Shown: positions 1 through 5,313 of the stretch, in pieces | Numbering within the stretch: the stretch's first letter is position 1 | Layout: every line of letters starts with the position of its first letter | From: Nocardioidaceae bacterium UBA4001 | GTDB lineage: Bacteria; Actinomycetota; Actinomycetes; Propionibacteriales; Nocardioidaceae | Direction: 5' to 3' | DNA: 5,313 nt | Assembly: GCA_002384855.1 (NCBI GenBank) | Contig: DGBP01000070.1 | Location: forward strand, 1 to 5,313 | The notes under the pieces: generated by a model | Told to the model about the DNA's origin: nothing | What the model saw: only the letters and a program-made list of their open reading frames with translations | Databases searched by the model: none | Translations under genes and position numbers: made by a program

Positions 1-1
1 C

Positions 2-961
2 TCAAGCAGAGATCCAGGACGGATATACGGCGGCGAACACCTGCCGCTTGATGTTGTGGGCGGATTTGCGGTGGGCTGGTTCGTGGGCACCGTGGTCCAT
101 CTGCTTCTCGGTGTGACCCGTCCGCAACGTACGCCGGAAGTGGTCGCGCAGATGCTCGGGCGCCTCGGTCCTGATGCCGCGTCAGTGGAGCCAGCAGATG
201 TCTTCGCCAAGGTCTCCCACCCGTTCCGCGTCACAACCAGCGAAGGTCAGCGGCTCTTCGTGAAGGTTCTCGATCCTGACCCCCGTAGCACGGACTGGGT
301 GCTGCGTACCGGAAAGGTAACCGCGTCACGAGAGCAGCGCGACATCTCGGCGCTCGCCAGCCTGCCGGCTGCGGCCGACCATGAGGCGTCGGTCGTTATG
401 GCCGCACGCAGTGCCGGTGTCCGAGTCCCTGGGGTTGTCCTCGCTCGCGGAAATGGGGCGGCCGCGGTAGTGGTCCTCGAGGAGGTCCCCGGTCGGGACC
501 TCAGCGAGCTTCCGTCCGAGGCATTGACCGACAAGACCCTTCATGAGCTGTGGGAACAGGTTGCTCTTATGCATCGCCCCCGCATCGCGCACAGGGACCT
601 CGTCCGAGGCAACGTCCTGTTGGACGTCGATGGACGTCCTTGGCTTGTGGACTTCTTCGACGCCGAAGTCGGTGCCTCGGAGATCACGATGAGCGGAGAT
701 GTCGCAGAGCTCATCGCCTCCCTGGCGACCGTTACCAGCCCCGAGCGAGACGTACAAGATCGGCGACCCGGTGTTGTTCAGCGAGACCGATCGCTTCAGG
801 CCTGTCATTTGTTGCACGCATTGGTGAGGCCCTTGCCGCTGCCCGCACCGACGGCACCCGCCGGCTCCATGACGTCGTCTGGGGCCGGTGGCAACGCTGG
901 TGCGCCGAACGCGGCCTCGCCGCCGCTCCCGCCGACCCGCTCACGGTGTGCGCATACCTGA
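2..961 (+). pseudogene. Truncated PAP2-phosphatase/kinase-like membrane protein, partial at both ends
   Basis: The frame is open from the left window edge, so the gene begins outside; the GTG at 56 is internal. Codons at 20-52 read GRIYGGEHLPLD, which resembles the last catalytic motif of PAP2 phosphatases (SRxxxxxHxxxD), followed by a hydrophobic segment at about 53-112. A kinase-like domain follows: a putative ATP-binding lysine (LFVKVL, Lys at 263-265), a catalytic-loop motif HRDLVRGN (590-613) and a metal-binding DFFDAE (650-667), as in RIO/aminoglycoside-phosphotransferase-type folds. Actinobacterial proteins joining PAP2, such a kinase domain and a C-terminal LPG-synthase/flippase-like membrane domain are known to me only from memory, so the full architecture is inference. 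Family-like sequence ends at about 750 (SPER). The remaining ~70 codons to the TGA at 959-961 are proline- and serine-rich and run out of frame over an integrase fragment, so the 3' end is lost. Any product would be a chimaera lacking the expected membrane domain. Confidence 0.65.
751..807 (+). other. Short coding-like remnant of unknown origin between two gene fragments
   Basis: Between the end of the kinase homology and the start of the integrase homology, the third plus-strand frame (codons starting at 753) reads YKIGDPVLFSETDRFRPV. Almost every codon there ends in G or C, as in real genes of this genome, whereas the other two frames look like neither neighbouring family. The frame hits a TGA at 828-830. 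The GDPVLF pattern faintly recalls the C-terminal domain of UvrD/RecD-like helicases and MobF relaxases (GDxVxxxxND), but the stretch is too short to identify. It may be a third gene fragment or chance. Confidence 0.25.
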
Positions 962-1140
962 CCGAGCGTGCCGAGGCCGGTCGCGCCACCGGCACCCTCG
1001 ACATGGTCTGCACCGTGGTCCGGTACGTCCACCGAACTACAGGAGCTGTCGACCCGATCGCCGCCGAAGCCGTCCGCCGGGTCCGCCGTGGCCTGCGTCG
1101 CACTTACGGCGCCGCACCCCAGCGTCTCGCCCGACCGCGG
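781..1140 (+). pseudogene. Integrase (tyrosine recombinase) N-terminal fragment
   Basis: The frame with codons starting at 781 reads, from about 808 to 1137, a helical sequence typical of the N-terminal SAM-like core-binding domain of actinobacterial phage-type integrases. It includes a DGTRRLHDVVWGRWQRWC segment (865-918), an AYLTERAEAGRATGTLD helix (952-1002) and a final RRVRRGLRRTYG (1075-1110) leading to APQRLARP. In full proteins this last part passes into the catalytic domain with the R-H-R-Y residues, which is absent here: likeness ends at about 1137. No ATG, GTG or TTG lies in frame between 751 and the start of the homology, so the 5' end is missing too. The frame stays open far to the right, but only as antisense of genH. 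I read it as a dead remnant of a mobile element integrase, truncated at both ends. Confidence 0.7.
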
Positions 1141-1146
1141 TGCGGC

Positions 1147-2436
1147 TCAGACCTCCGCGGGCTCGTCGACCTCCACCGACGACAGCGGGAACGTGGGGTA
1201 GAGCGGCGGCTCCTGCTCGGACGTGAGCGCGGTGGGGCCGTAGATCCACTCGGTGTAGGTGTAGTCGTAGGTGTCCCGGTCGCGCAGCACCTTGTTGCGC
1301 TGCAGGCGGGCCAGGCCCTCGAGGTGCCACAGCTCGCCCCATACCCGCCCGGTGCTCAGCACCCGGCGGCAGTGCTCGGGCCGCACCGCCTCGTACGCCG
1401 CCAGCGCGGCGTCCCAGTCGACGCCCGACCCGGACTCGTCGCGAGTCGCGCTCTGGGCAGCCACGTGCTCGGCGAGCACCCAGCCGTCCTCGATCGCCAT
1501 GATCGCGCCCTGGGCCATGTACTGCAGCGGGGGATGGGCCGCGTCGCCGAGCAGCGCGATCCGGCCGGTGACCCAGGTCATGATCGGGTCGCGGTCGAAC
1601 ATCCGCCACCACTTGTCGCGCCACATCAGCGGCAGCCCCTGCTGGATCTGCGTGCAGGTGCCGTCGAAGGCTTGGTCCAGCTCGTCGGGCGTGCCCCACT
1701 CCTCCTCGCCGGCCAGCGCCTTGGGGGACTCGAAGACGGCCACCTGGTTGAACATCTCGCCACCGCGCAGCGGGTACTGCACGAAGTGGCAGCGGGGGCC
1801 GATGTAGACGACCACGTCGGTCTCGGAGACGTCGTTCTCGCGCACCTTGTCGATCGGCACGGCGCCTCGATAGGCGACGTACGCCGAGTTGACCGGTTCG
1901 TCGTCGACCAGCAGACCGCGAGCCACCGAGTGCAGGCCGTCGGCGGCGATGACGGTCTCGGCCTGGTCGGTCGACCCGTCCGCGAAGGTCACCCGGGCAC
2001 CGGACAGACCCGACGGCAAGGTCACGTTGTCGTAGCCGGTGGCCGTCATGCCGGTGCGCAGGTCGACGCCGAGCCGCTGCGCTGCGCGCAGGAACGTGCC
2101 GTGCAGGTCGGAGCGGTGGATGACCATGTAGGGGAAGCCGTACTTCCTCTCCAGGTCCTCCAGGTCGAGCCGGGTGAGCTCGGCGGAGTCCACGGCGTCC
2201 TTCATGACCATCGCCTTGGGCAGCACGCCCAGAGACTTGACCTCGTCGAGCAGGCCGTAGTCGGCGAGGATCCGGGTACAGTTCGGCGCGATCTGCAGGC
2301 CGGCCCCGACCTCGCCGAACTCGGTGGCCCTCTCGTAGAGCCGCACCCGGATGCCCTTGCGGGACAGGGCGACCGCGGCGGAGAGGCCGCCGATGCCACC
2401 ACCGACGATGAGGACGTCGGGGTTCTGGTCGGTCAT
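1147..2436 (-). CDS. genH: 3-hydroxybenzoate 6-hydroxylase (FAD-dependent monooxygenase)
   Basis: A 429-residue flavoprotein monooxygenase of the group A (PHBH-like) type. It would para-hydroxylate 3-hydroxybenzoate to gentisate with NAD(P)H and O2 in the cytoplasm. Visible motifs are the Rossmann GGGIGG at residues 12-17, the ADGLHS 'DG' motif at 165-170 and the FAD-binding GDAAHP at 297-302. The stretches GPRCHFVQYPLRGGEM (213-228) and GRVWGELWHLEG (363-374) closely match, from memory, the Rhodococcus jostii 3-hydroxybenzoate 6-hydroxylase. H217 and Y221 in CHFVQY then correspond to that enzyme's substrate-binding/catalytic His and Tyr. The ATG at 2436 is chosen because a GAGGAG ribosome-binding site sits 5 nt before it and the frame upstream overlaps genM. 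It is the fourth and last gene of the operon, 14 nt after genM. In Corynebacterium glutamicum the homologue is in a separate genKH operon. Salicylate hydroxylase is the main alternative, but the gentisate context argues against it. Confidence 0.93.
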   Translation of the reverse strand: MTDQNPDVLIVGGGIGGLSAAVALSRKGIRVRLYERATEFGEVGAGLQIAPNCTRILADYGLLDEVKSLGVLPKAMVMKDAVDSAELTRLDLEDLERKYGFPYMVIHRSDLHGTFLRAAQRLGVDLRTGMTATGYDNVTLPSGLSGARVTFADGSTDQAETVIAADGLHSVARGLLVDDEPVNSAYVAYRGAVPIDKVRENDVSETDVVVYIGPRCHFVQYPLRGGEMFNQVAVFESPKALAGEEEWGTPDELDQAFDGTCTQIQQGLPLMWRDKWWRMFDRDPIMTWVTGRIALLGDAAHPPLQYMAQGAIMAIEDGWVLAEHVAAQSATRDESGSGVDWDAALAAYEAVRPEHCRRVLSTGRVWGELWHLEGLARLQRNKVLRDRDTYDYTYTEWIYGPTALTSEQEPPLYPTFPLSSVEVDEPAEV

Positions 2437-2450
2437 GGGGTCTCCTCGGG
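2437..2450 (-). promoter_or_regulatory. Ribosome-binding site of genH
   Basis: On the minus strand GAGGAG (2447-2442) lies 5 nt before the ATG at 2436, within the 14-nt gap after genM. The run GGAGACCCCATG is identical to the one at the genD start. This site fixes the genH start despite the longer open frame upstream. Confidence 0.75.
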
Positions 2451-3098
2451 TCAGAGCCAGGGTGGGAGCTCGGGTGCCGGAGCACCATCGGCGGTGGAGA
2501 CGCCGGACCGGCTGCGGCCGGCGAGGTAGCCGACACGGTCGGCCAGGGTGCCCTCGAGGGGCGGGACGGACTCGGCTCCGCGCTTGGCGACGATGTCGTC
2601 GTGCAGGGCGGTCAGGAAATCCTGGGGCAGGTCGGCGAAGCCGACGCCGGTGTCGAGGTCGGTGGCATGAACCATCACCTCGCGGGCCCGCAGCCACGGG
2701 ATCTCTGAGGCCGGTACGTCGCGTCCCTGGGCCGTGCGCACCCGCGCCTCCCACTGGGCATCGGTGAGTCTGGCGAAGTCGGCGGCCAGTGCTCCGGCCT
2801 CTTCGTGGAACCAGCTGCGCAGCACCGCTGGCGGCCGGGTCGCGCCCGCCTCGATGTCGGCGTTGCGCTGCTCAGGCGAGGAGTACATCGGGGTCTCCTC
2901 GCCGGTGGCGGCCCAGTGCGCCAGGTGGCGCAGGGCTTCGGCGTTGGCGGCCAGGTGGGCGACTACGTGGGCCCGGGTCCAGCCCGGCAACGCCGACACC
3001 CCGGCGTACTGCTCGTCCTCGAGTCCGTCGACGACCTCCTCGCAGAGGCGGGTCCCCTCGGTGACCCAGCGCAGGCTGTCGGCGAGTGTGCGGGCCAC
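2451..3098 (-). CDS. genM: Mycothiol-dependent maleylpyruvate isomerase
   Basis: A 215-residue protein of the DinB/MDMPI family, somewhat shorter than the C. glutamicum enzyme (about 240 residues). It isomerises maleylpyruvate (the gentisate ring-cleavage product) to fumarylpyruvate using mycothiol, the low-molecular-weight thiol of actinomycetes. The N-terminal helical bundle carries PGWTRAHVVAHLAANAEAL (residues 38-56). H48, with E140 and H144 in REVMVHATDL (139-148), matches the His-Glu-His zinc site known as His52, Glu144 and His148 in the C. glutamicum enzyme, with the same spacing and a constant offset of four. The start is a GTG 2 nt after the genF stop with only a weak upstream purine stretch. 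Translation is therefore probably coupled to genF. No other plausible start in this frame precedes the conserved helix. Its neighbours supply the preceding and following pathway steps. Confidence 0.93.
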   Translation of the reverse strand: MARTLADSLRWVTEGTRLCEEVVDGLEDEQYAGVSALPGWTRAHVVAHLAANAEALRHLAHWAATGEETPMYSSPEQRNADIEAGATRPPAVLRSWFHEEAGALAADFARLTDAQWEARVRTAQGRDVPASEIPWLRAREVMVHATDLDTGVGFADLPQDFLTALHDDIVAKRGAESVPPLEGTLADRVGYLAGRSRSGVSTADGAPAPELPPWL

Positions 3099-3100
3099 GC

Positions 3101-3940
3101 TCAGACCGCCGGGTCCGCGACGACGACGTTCTCCAGGCGGCCGATGGCCTCGATCTCGGTGACGACCCGCTGCCCGGCGGAGAGGTAGACCTCGGGCTTG
3201 CGGGCATGGCCGACCCCGCCGGGGGTGCCGGTGGCGATCAGGTCGCCGGGGTTGAGCCGGATGATCGTGGAGACGTACTCCACCAGTGCGACGGGGTCGA
3301 AGAGCAGGTCGGCGGTGGAGTCCTTCTGCATCAGCTCGCCGTCGACCTCGCACGAGATCGACAGTGACGGCCGGACACCGCCGGGGAGCTCGTCGGGTGT
3401 CACCAGGTACGGGCCGACGGGGGTGGTGTGGTCCCAGTTCTTGCCCTGCAGCCACTCGCGGGTGCGGAACTGCCAGTCTCGGGCGGTGACGTCATTGAGG
3501 ACGGTGAAGCCGGCGATCGCCGCCTCGGCGTCGGCGCCGGTGACGCGGCGTACGGGCTTGCCGATCACGACCGTGAGCTCGGCCTCCCAGTCGAGCTTGT
3601 CGGTCTCGGCGGGACGGTGGATCTCGTCGTGGGCGCCGATCAGGGTGTCGGCGTACTTGCTGAACAGCGTCGGGTTGTCGGGCAGGTCGCGGCCCATCTC
3701 CAGGATGTGGTTGCGATAGTTGAGCCCCACGCAGATCACCTTGCTGGGCTCGGGCACCAGCGGTGCGAAGTCGGCGTCGGCGAGATCCCAGGTCTGCCCG
3801 TCGGCGGCCGCGGCGGACTGCTGCCAGTCGTCGCGCTCGAGGACTTGCCGTACGTCGCTGGCGCCGAGGTCGACGAGCGTGCTGCCGTCGACTCGGACCG
3901 CGCGGGTGCCCTCCGACGTGCGGATGGTGGCGAGCTTCAT
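3101..3940 (-). CDS. genF: Fumarylpyruvate hydrolase (FAH family)
   Basis: A 279-residue fumarylacetoacetate-hydrolase-family enzyme that would hydrolyse fumarylpyruvate to fumarate and pyruvate, the last step of gentisate breakdown. After a variable N-terminal domain (about 1-65) comes the catalytic domain, beginning PSKVICVGLNYRNH (65-78). Acidic metal ligands of the family are visible as E119 and E121 in DWEAELTVVIGK (117-128) and D150 in NDVTARD. GKNWDHTTPVGPYLV (166-180) and GTPGGVG (238-244) complete the fold signature. The ATG shares one base with the genD stop (TGATG), and a consensus AGGAGG lies 7 nt upstream inside genD. Both support this start and translational coupling. Homologues in this family act on acylpyruvates or on 2-hydroxyhepta-2,4-dienedioate; the position between gentisate dioxygenase and maleylpyruvate isomerase favours fumarylpyruvate. 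In other bacteria it is called nagK. Confidence 0.92.
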   Translation of the reverse strand: MKLATIRTSEGTRAVRVDGSTLVDLGASDVRQVLERDDWQQSAAAADGQTWDLADADFAPLVPEPSKVICVGLNYRNHILEMGRDLPDNPTLFSKYADTLIGAHDEIHRPAETDKLDWEAELTVVIGKPVRRVTGADAEAAIAGFTVLNDVTARDWQFRTREWLQGKNWDHTTPVGPYLVTPDELPGGVRPSLSISCEVDGELMQKDSTADLLFDPVALVEYVSTIIRLNPGDLIATGTPGGVGHARKPEVYLSAGQRVVTEIEAIGRLENVVVADPAV

Positions 3941-5076
3941 CAGGAGTCCTCCTGGGACCGGTAGAGGTTGAGCTTCTCGAAGATCGGGGCGTCGCTGAAC
4001 TGGAACAGGTCGAGCGCGCCGGAGTCGGAGTCGGTGCCGCCGGCCTCGGAGACGAACGTGACCGGCTGCCAGCTCGGGACGACGAACATGTCCCCCCGGG
4101 TCACAGTCCAGCTGGTGCCGCCGACGGTGACAGTGCCGGAGCCGTCGAACACCTGGTAGACGCTGGACCCGGTCTCGCGGCGGGGCGCGGACTCGGCGCC
4201 GCGTACCACGCGGTGGAACTGGGTGCGGATGGTCGGCAGCACGTCGGTGCCGTTGGTTGGATTGGTGAAGCGGACCAGCGCGTGACCCGGTTCTACGGTC
4301 CCGGCGTAGCCGGCGCGCTCCAGGTCGAGCTGGTCGGCGAGCGCCCGGTCGGTGTGCTCCCAGCGGTAGGCCAGGAGTGGGGAGCCGGGCGAGGCGCCGA
4401 GCTGGGAGACGGGAGTGAGGCCGGGGTGGCCCCACAGCCGCTCGGAACGGGAGCGGTCGGGGGTGGTCCGCTCCTCGTCGGTGATCGTGTCGCGGCCGAA
4501 GTCGAAGAACTGACCCTCGATGTCGTACTGGAACGGGATGTCGAGCCCGTCGATCCAGGCCATCGGGGTGCTGGCGCCGTTGTGGTGGGCGTGCCAGTTC
4601 ATGCCGGCCTGGGGGAGGAAGTCGCCGCGGCGCATCGGCACCGGGTCGCGCTCGACGACGGTCCACACCCCCTCGCCCTCGACGACGAACCGGAAGGCGT
4701 TCTGGGTGTGGCGGTGCTCGGGGGCGTCCTCGCCGGGCATGAGGTACTGGATGGCCGCCCACAGGGTCGGGGTGGCGTAGGGCTTGCCGCCCAGGGAGGG
4801 GTTGGCCAGCGCGATGGCGCGGCGCTCACCGCCCCGGCCCACGGGCACCAGGTGGCCGGCCCGGTCGGCGAGTCGGACCAGGTTCTCCCAGCGCCACAGG
4901 TGGGCGGTGGCCTTCGTGGTCGGATGCAGCGGCATCAGGTCGCCGATCTCGGTCCACAGCGGCACCAGCAGCTCGGACTCGAAGCCGCGGTAGAGCTCCC
5001 GCAGCTCGGGAGTCACGGAGGGCTGGTCGGGGGCGTCGAGGGCGGCCAGCCGGACGGGGCTCTCGGCGAGGGACAT
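3940..5076 (-). CDS. genD: Gentisate 1,2-dioxygenase
   Basis: A 378-residue bicupin ring-cleavage dioxygenase that opens gentisate between C1 and C2 to maleylpyruvate using Fe(II) and O2 in the cytoplasm. The N-terminal cupin carries PEHRHTQNAFRFVVEGEG (119-136), with putative iron ligands H121 and H123. The third, H162, is in WHAHHNG (161-167). The spacing equals His104/His106/His145 of the E. coli O157 enzyme. The C-terminal cupin (about 283-345, with VYQVFDGSGTV and GDMFVVPSWQPVTF) lacks the histidine set, as expected for one-iron gentisate dioxygenases. The length is in the usual range of 345-380 residues. The ATG follows AAGGAG at 5 nt. It is the first gene of the operon and diverges from an IclR-type regulator. 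1-Hydroxy-2-naphthoate or salicylate dioxygenases are related, but the full gentisate pathway downstream makes gentisate the likely substrate. It is called nagI in other bacteria. Confidence 0.95.
   Translation of the reverse strand: MSLAESPVRLAALDAPDQPSVTPELRELYRGFESELLVPLWTEIGDLMPLHPTTKATAHLWRWENLVRLADRAGHLVPVGRGGERRAIALANPSLGGKPYATPTLWAAIQYLMPGEDAPEHRHTQNAFRFVVEGEGVWTVVERDPVPMRRGDFLPQAGMNWHAHHNGASTPMAWIDGLDIPFQYDIEGQFFDFGRDTITDEERTTPDRSRSERLWGHPGLTPVSQLGASPGSPLLAYRWEHTDRALADQLDLERAGYAGTVEPGHALVRFTNPTNGTDVLPTIRTQFHRVVRGAESAPRRETGSSVYQVFDGSGTVTVGGTSWTVTRGDMFVVPSWQPVTFVSEAGGTDSDSGALDLFQFSDAPIFEKLNLYRSQEDS
3948..3953 (-). promoter_or_regulatory. Ribosome-binding site of genF inside genD
   Basis: A perfect AGGAGG on the minus strand ends 7 nt before the genF ATG and lies within the last codons of genD. 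It decides the genF start and lets genF be translated independently as well as by coupling to genD. Confidence 0.75.
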
Positions 5077-5089
5077 GGGGTCTCCTTAA
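5077..5089 (-). promoter_or_regulatory. Ribosome-binding site of genD
   Basis: On the minus strand AAGGAG (5087-5082) stands 5 nt before the genD ATG at 5076. It supports that start and marks the beginning of the divergent intergenic region. Confidence 0.75.
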
Positions 5090-5135
5090 CGGGCGGGGAC
5101 GTTCACGAGCCTGTGCCCCGCGCGACCTCCCCGCG

Positions 5136-5141
5136 TAAGAT
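5136..5141 (+). promoter_or_regulatory. Possible -10 element for the IclR-type regulator gene
   Basis: TAAGAT fits the TANNNT form of an actinobacterial -10 box. Transcription would start near 5148, inside the adjacent inverted repeat, giving a leader of about 66 nt before the regulator GTG. No convincing -35 hexamer is seen 16-18 bp upstream, so the call is tentative. Confidence 0.35.
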
Positions 5142-5156
5142 TTCTGCTGTGCAGAA
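5142..5156. promoter_or_regulatory. Perfect inverted repeat, probable IclR-type operator
   Basis: TTCTGC and GCAGAA flank a 3-bp spacer in the divergent region, 65 bp upstream of the genD ATG and about 60 bp before the regulator start. An outer pair, ATTTC at 5140-5144 and GAAAT at 5158-5162, partly encloses it. IclR-family operators are typically short AT-edged palindromes of about this size; the C. glutamicum GenR motif is ATTCC-N(5 or 7)-GGAAT. The site overlaps the predicted regulator start site, which suits autorepression, and its distance to genD suits activation or repression of the operon. Function is inferred from position and symmetry only. Confidence 0.55.
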
Positions 5157-5165
5157 TGAAATGGT

Positions 5166-5183
5166 GCCGGCGTTCTCGCCGGC
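5166..5183 (+). other. Strong GC hairpin in the putative regulator leader
   Basis: GCCGGCG and CGCCGGC form a perfect 7-bp stem with a TTCT loop, extendable by a wobble pair and a further G-C pair. It lies 31 nt before the regulator GTG. No T-run follows, so it does not look like an intrinsic terminator. It could shape the leader RNA or be a second protein-binding palindrome. Confidence 0.5.
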
Positions 5184-5214
5184 GCGTGAGCCCTAACGCC
5201 GTCCGTCGTACGCC

Positions 5215-5313
5215 GTGGCGAGCGTCGACAACGCCCTGCGGATCGCTACCTGGCTCCAGCTGGAGGGGACGTTGACCGTCAGTGAGGCGGCGGTCCGGCT
5301 TGCGGTGGCACCC
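5215..5313 (+). CDS. IclR-family transcriptional regulator, N-terminal part (cut by window edge)
   Basis: Thirty-three codons are visible, from the GTG at 5215 to the window end. They read VASVDNALRIATWLQLEG (residues 1-18) followed by LTVSEAAVRLAVAP (20-33). This is the classic start of IclR regulators: an SVxxALRI first helix, then the winged helix-turn-helix beginning at the 'TVSEAA' helix. A TAA in frame at 5194-5196 excludes any start further upstream. No Shine-Dalgarno sequence precedes the GTG, so translation may be inefficient or leaderless. Being divergent from genD, it is likely the local regulator of 3-hydroxybenzoate/gentisate catabolism, equivalent in position to GenR of C. glutamicum. 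The effector-binding domain is outside the window, so the ligand and mode of action cannot be judged. Confidence 0.8.
   Translation, partial: MASVDNALRIATWLQLEGTLTVSEAAVRLAVAP

Noticed and set aside
744..787. AGCGAGAC direct repeat as a target-site duplication or attachment site
   Set aside because: Only 8 bp, 36 bp apart, with no inverted terminal repeats or element between the copies; chance is as likely.
550..2529. A 659-codon plus-strand open frame
   Set aside because: Its middle is the integrase fragment and the rest is antisense of genH, whose protein matches a known family end to end. The open frame reflects high GC content.
1037..2536. A 499-codon minus-strand frame and other long frames overlapping genH
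   Set aside because: Arg/Pro-rich shadow translation in another frame of genH; no motifs and no start signal.
2437..2754. Upstream extension of genH to 2754
   Set aside because: It would overlap genM and is Arg/Pro-rich. The ATG at 2436 has a ribosome-binding site and begins directly at the conserved Rossmann strand.
5093..5135. GCGGGG/CCCCGC complementary runs upstream of genD as a leader hairpin or terminator
   Set aside because: Short, repeated GC runs in a GC-rich genome with no T-tract; not distinguishable from background.
3763..5196. A 477-codon plus-strand open frame opposite genD and genF
   Set aside because: The translation is low-complexity, rich in Gly, Val, Ala and Arg, with no recognisable domain, and it is antisense to two clearly real enzymes.
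1..5313. tRNA, rRNA, CRISPR array or complete insertion sequence
   Set aside because: No cloverleaf-like sequence, regular spaced repeats, complete transposase or terminal inverted repeats were seen by reading.

Overview
The window is high-GC DNA from an actinomycete. The base composition, the GTG starts and, most tellingly, a mycothiol-dependent type of maleylpyruvate isomerase all point to Actinomycetota. A Nocardioides-like genus is possible, but the sequence alone does not settle it.

Right four fifths (about 1147-5313): a compact operon on the minus strand for 3-hydroxybenzoate/gentisate catabolism, read from right to left. The order is gentisate 1,2-dioxygenase (genD), fumarylpyruvate hydrolase (genF), mycothiol-dependent maleylpyruvate isomerase (genM) and 3-hydroxybenzoate 6-hydroxylase (genH). 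The genes overlap by 1 nt or are separated by 2 and 14 nt, so they are almost certainly co-transcribed. Together they turn 3-hydroxybenzoate into gentisate, maleylpyruvate, fumarylpyruvate and finally fumarate plus pyruvate. Diverging from genD on the plus strand is the first 33 codons of an IclR-family regulator, cut by the window edge. The 138-bp divergent region holds a perfect inverted repeat (TTCTGC-N3-GCAGAA), a likely operator, and a strong GC hairpin in the putative regulator leader.

Left fifth (1-1146): a graveyard of gene fragments on the plus strand. First comes the middle of a PAP2-phosphatase/kinase-like membrane protein, open at the window's left edge. Its homology stops near 750 and it then reads out of frame into foreign DNA. 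Next is a short stretch of unknown origin (about 751-807). Last is the N-terminal part of a tyrosine recombinase/integrase, without start codon or catalytic domain. This ends about 9 bp before the genH stop codon.

The catabolic operon itself looks intact and conventional. The unusual aspect is the mosaic junction directly behind genH. It suggests that this flank was shaped by mobile-element-linked recombination and that the operon may lie on a transferred segment. No tRNA, rRNA, CRISPR array or complete insertion sequence was seen, and no aromatic-acid transporter gene is present in the window.
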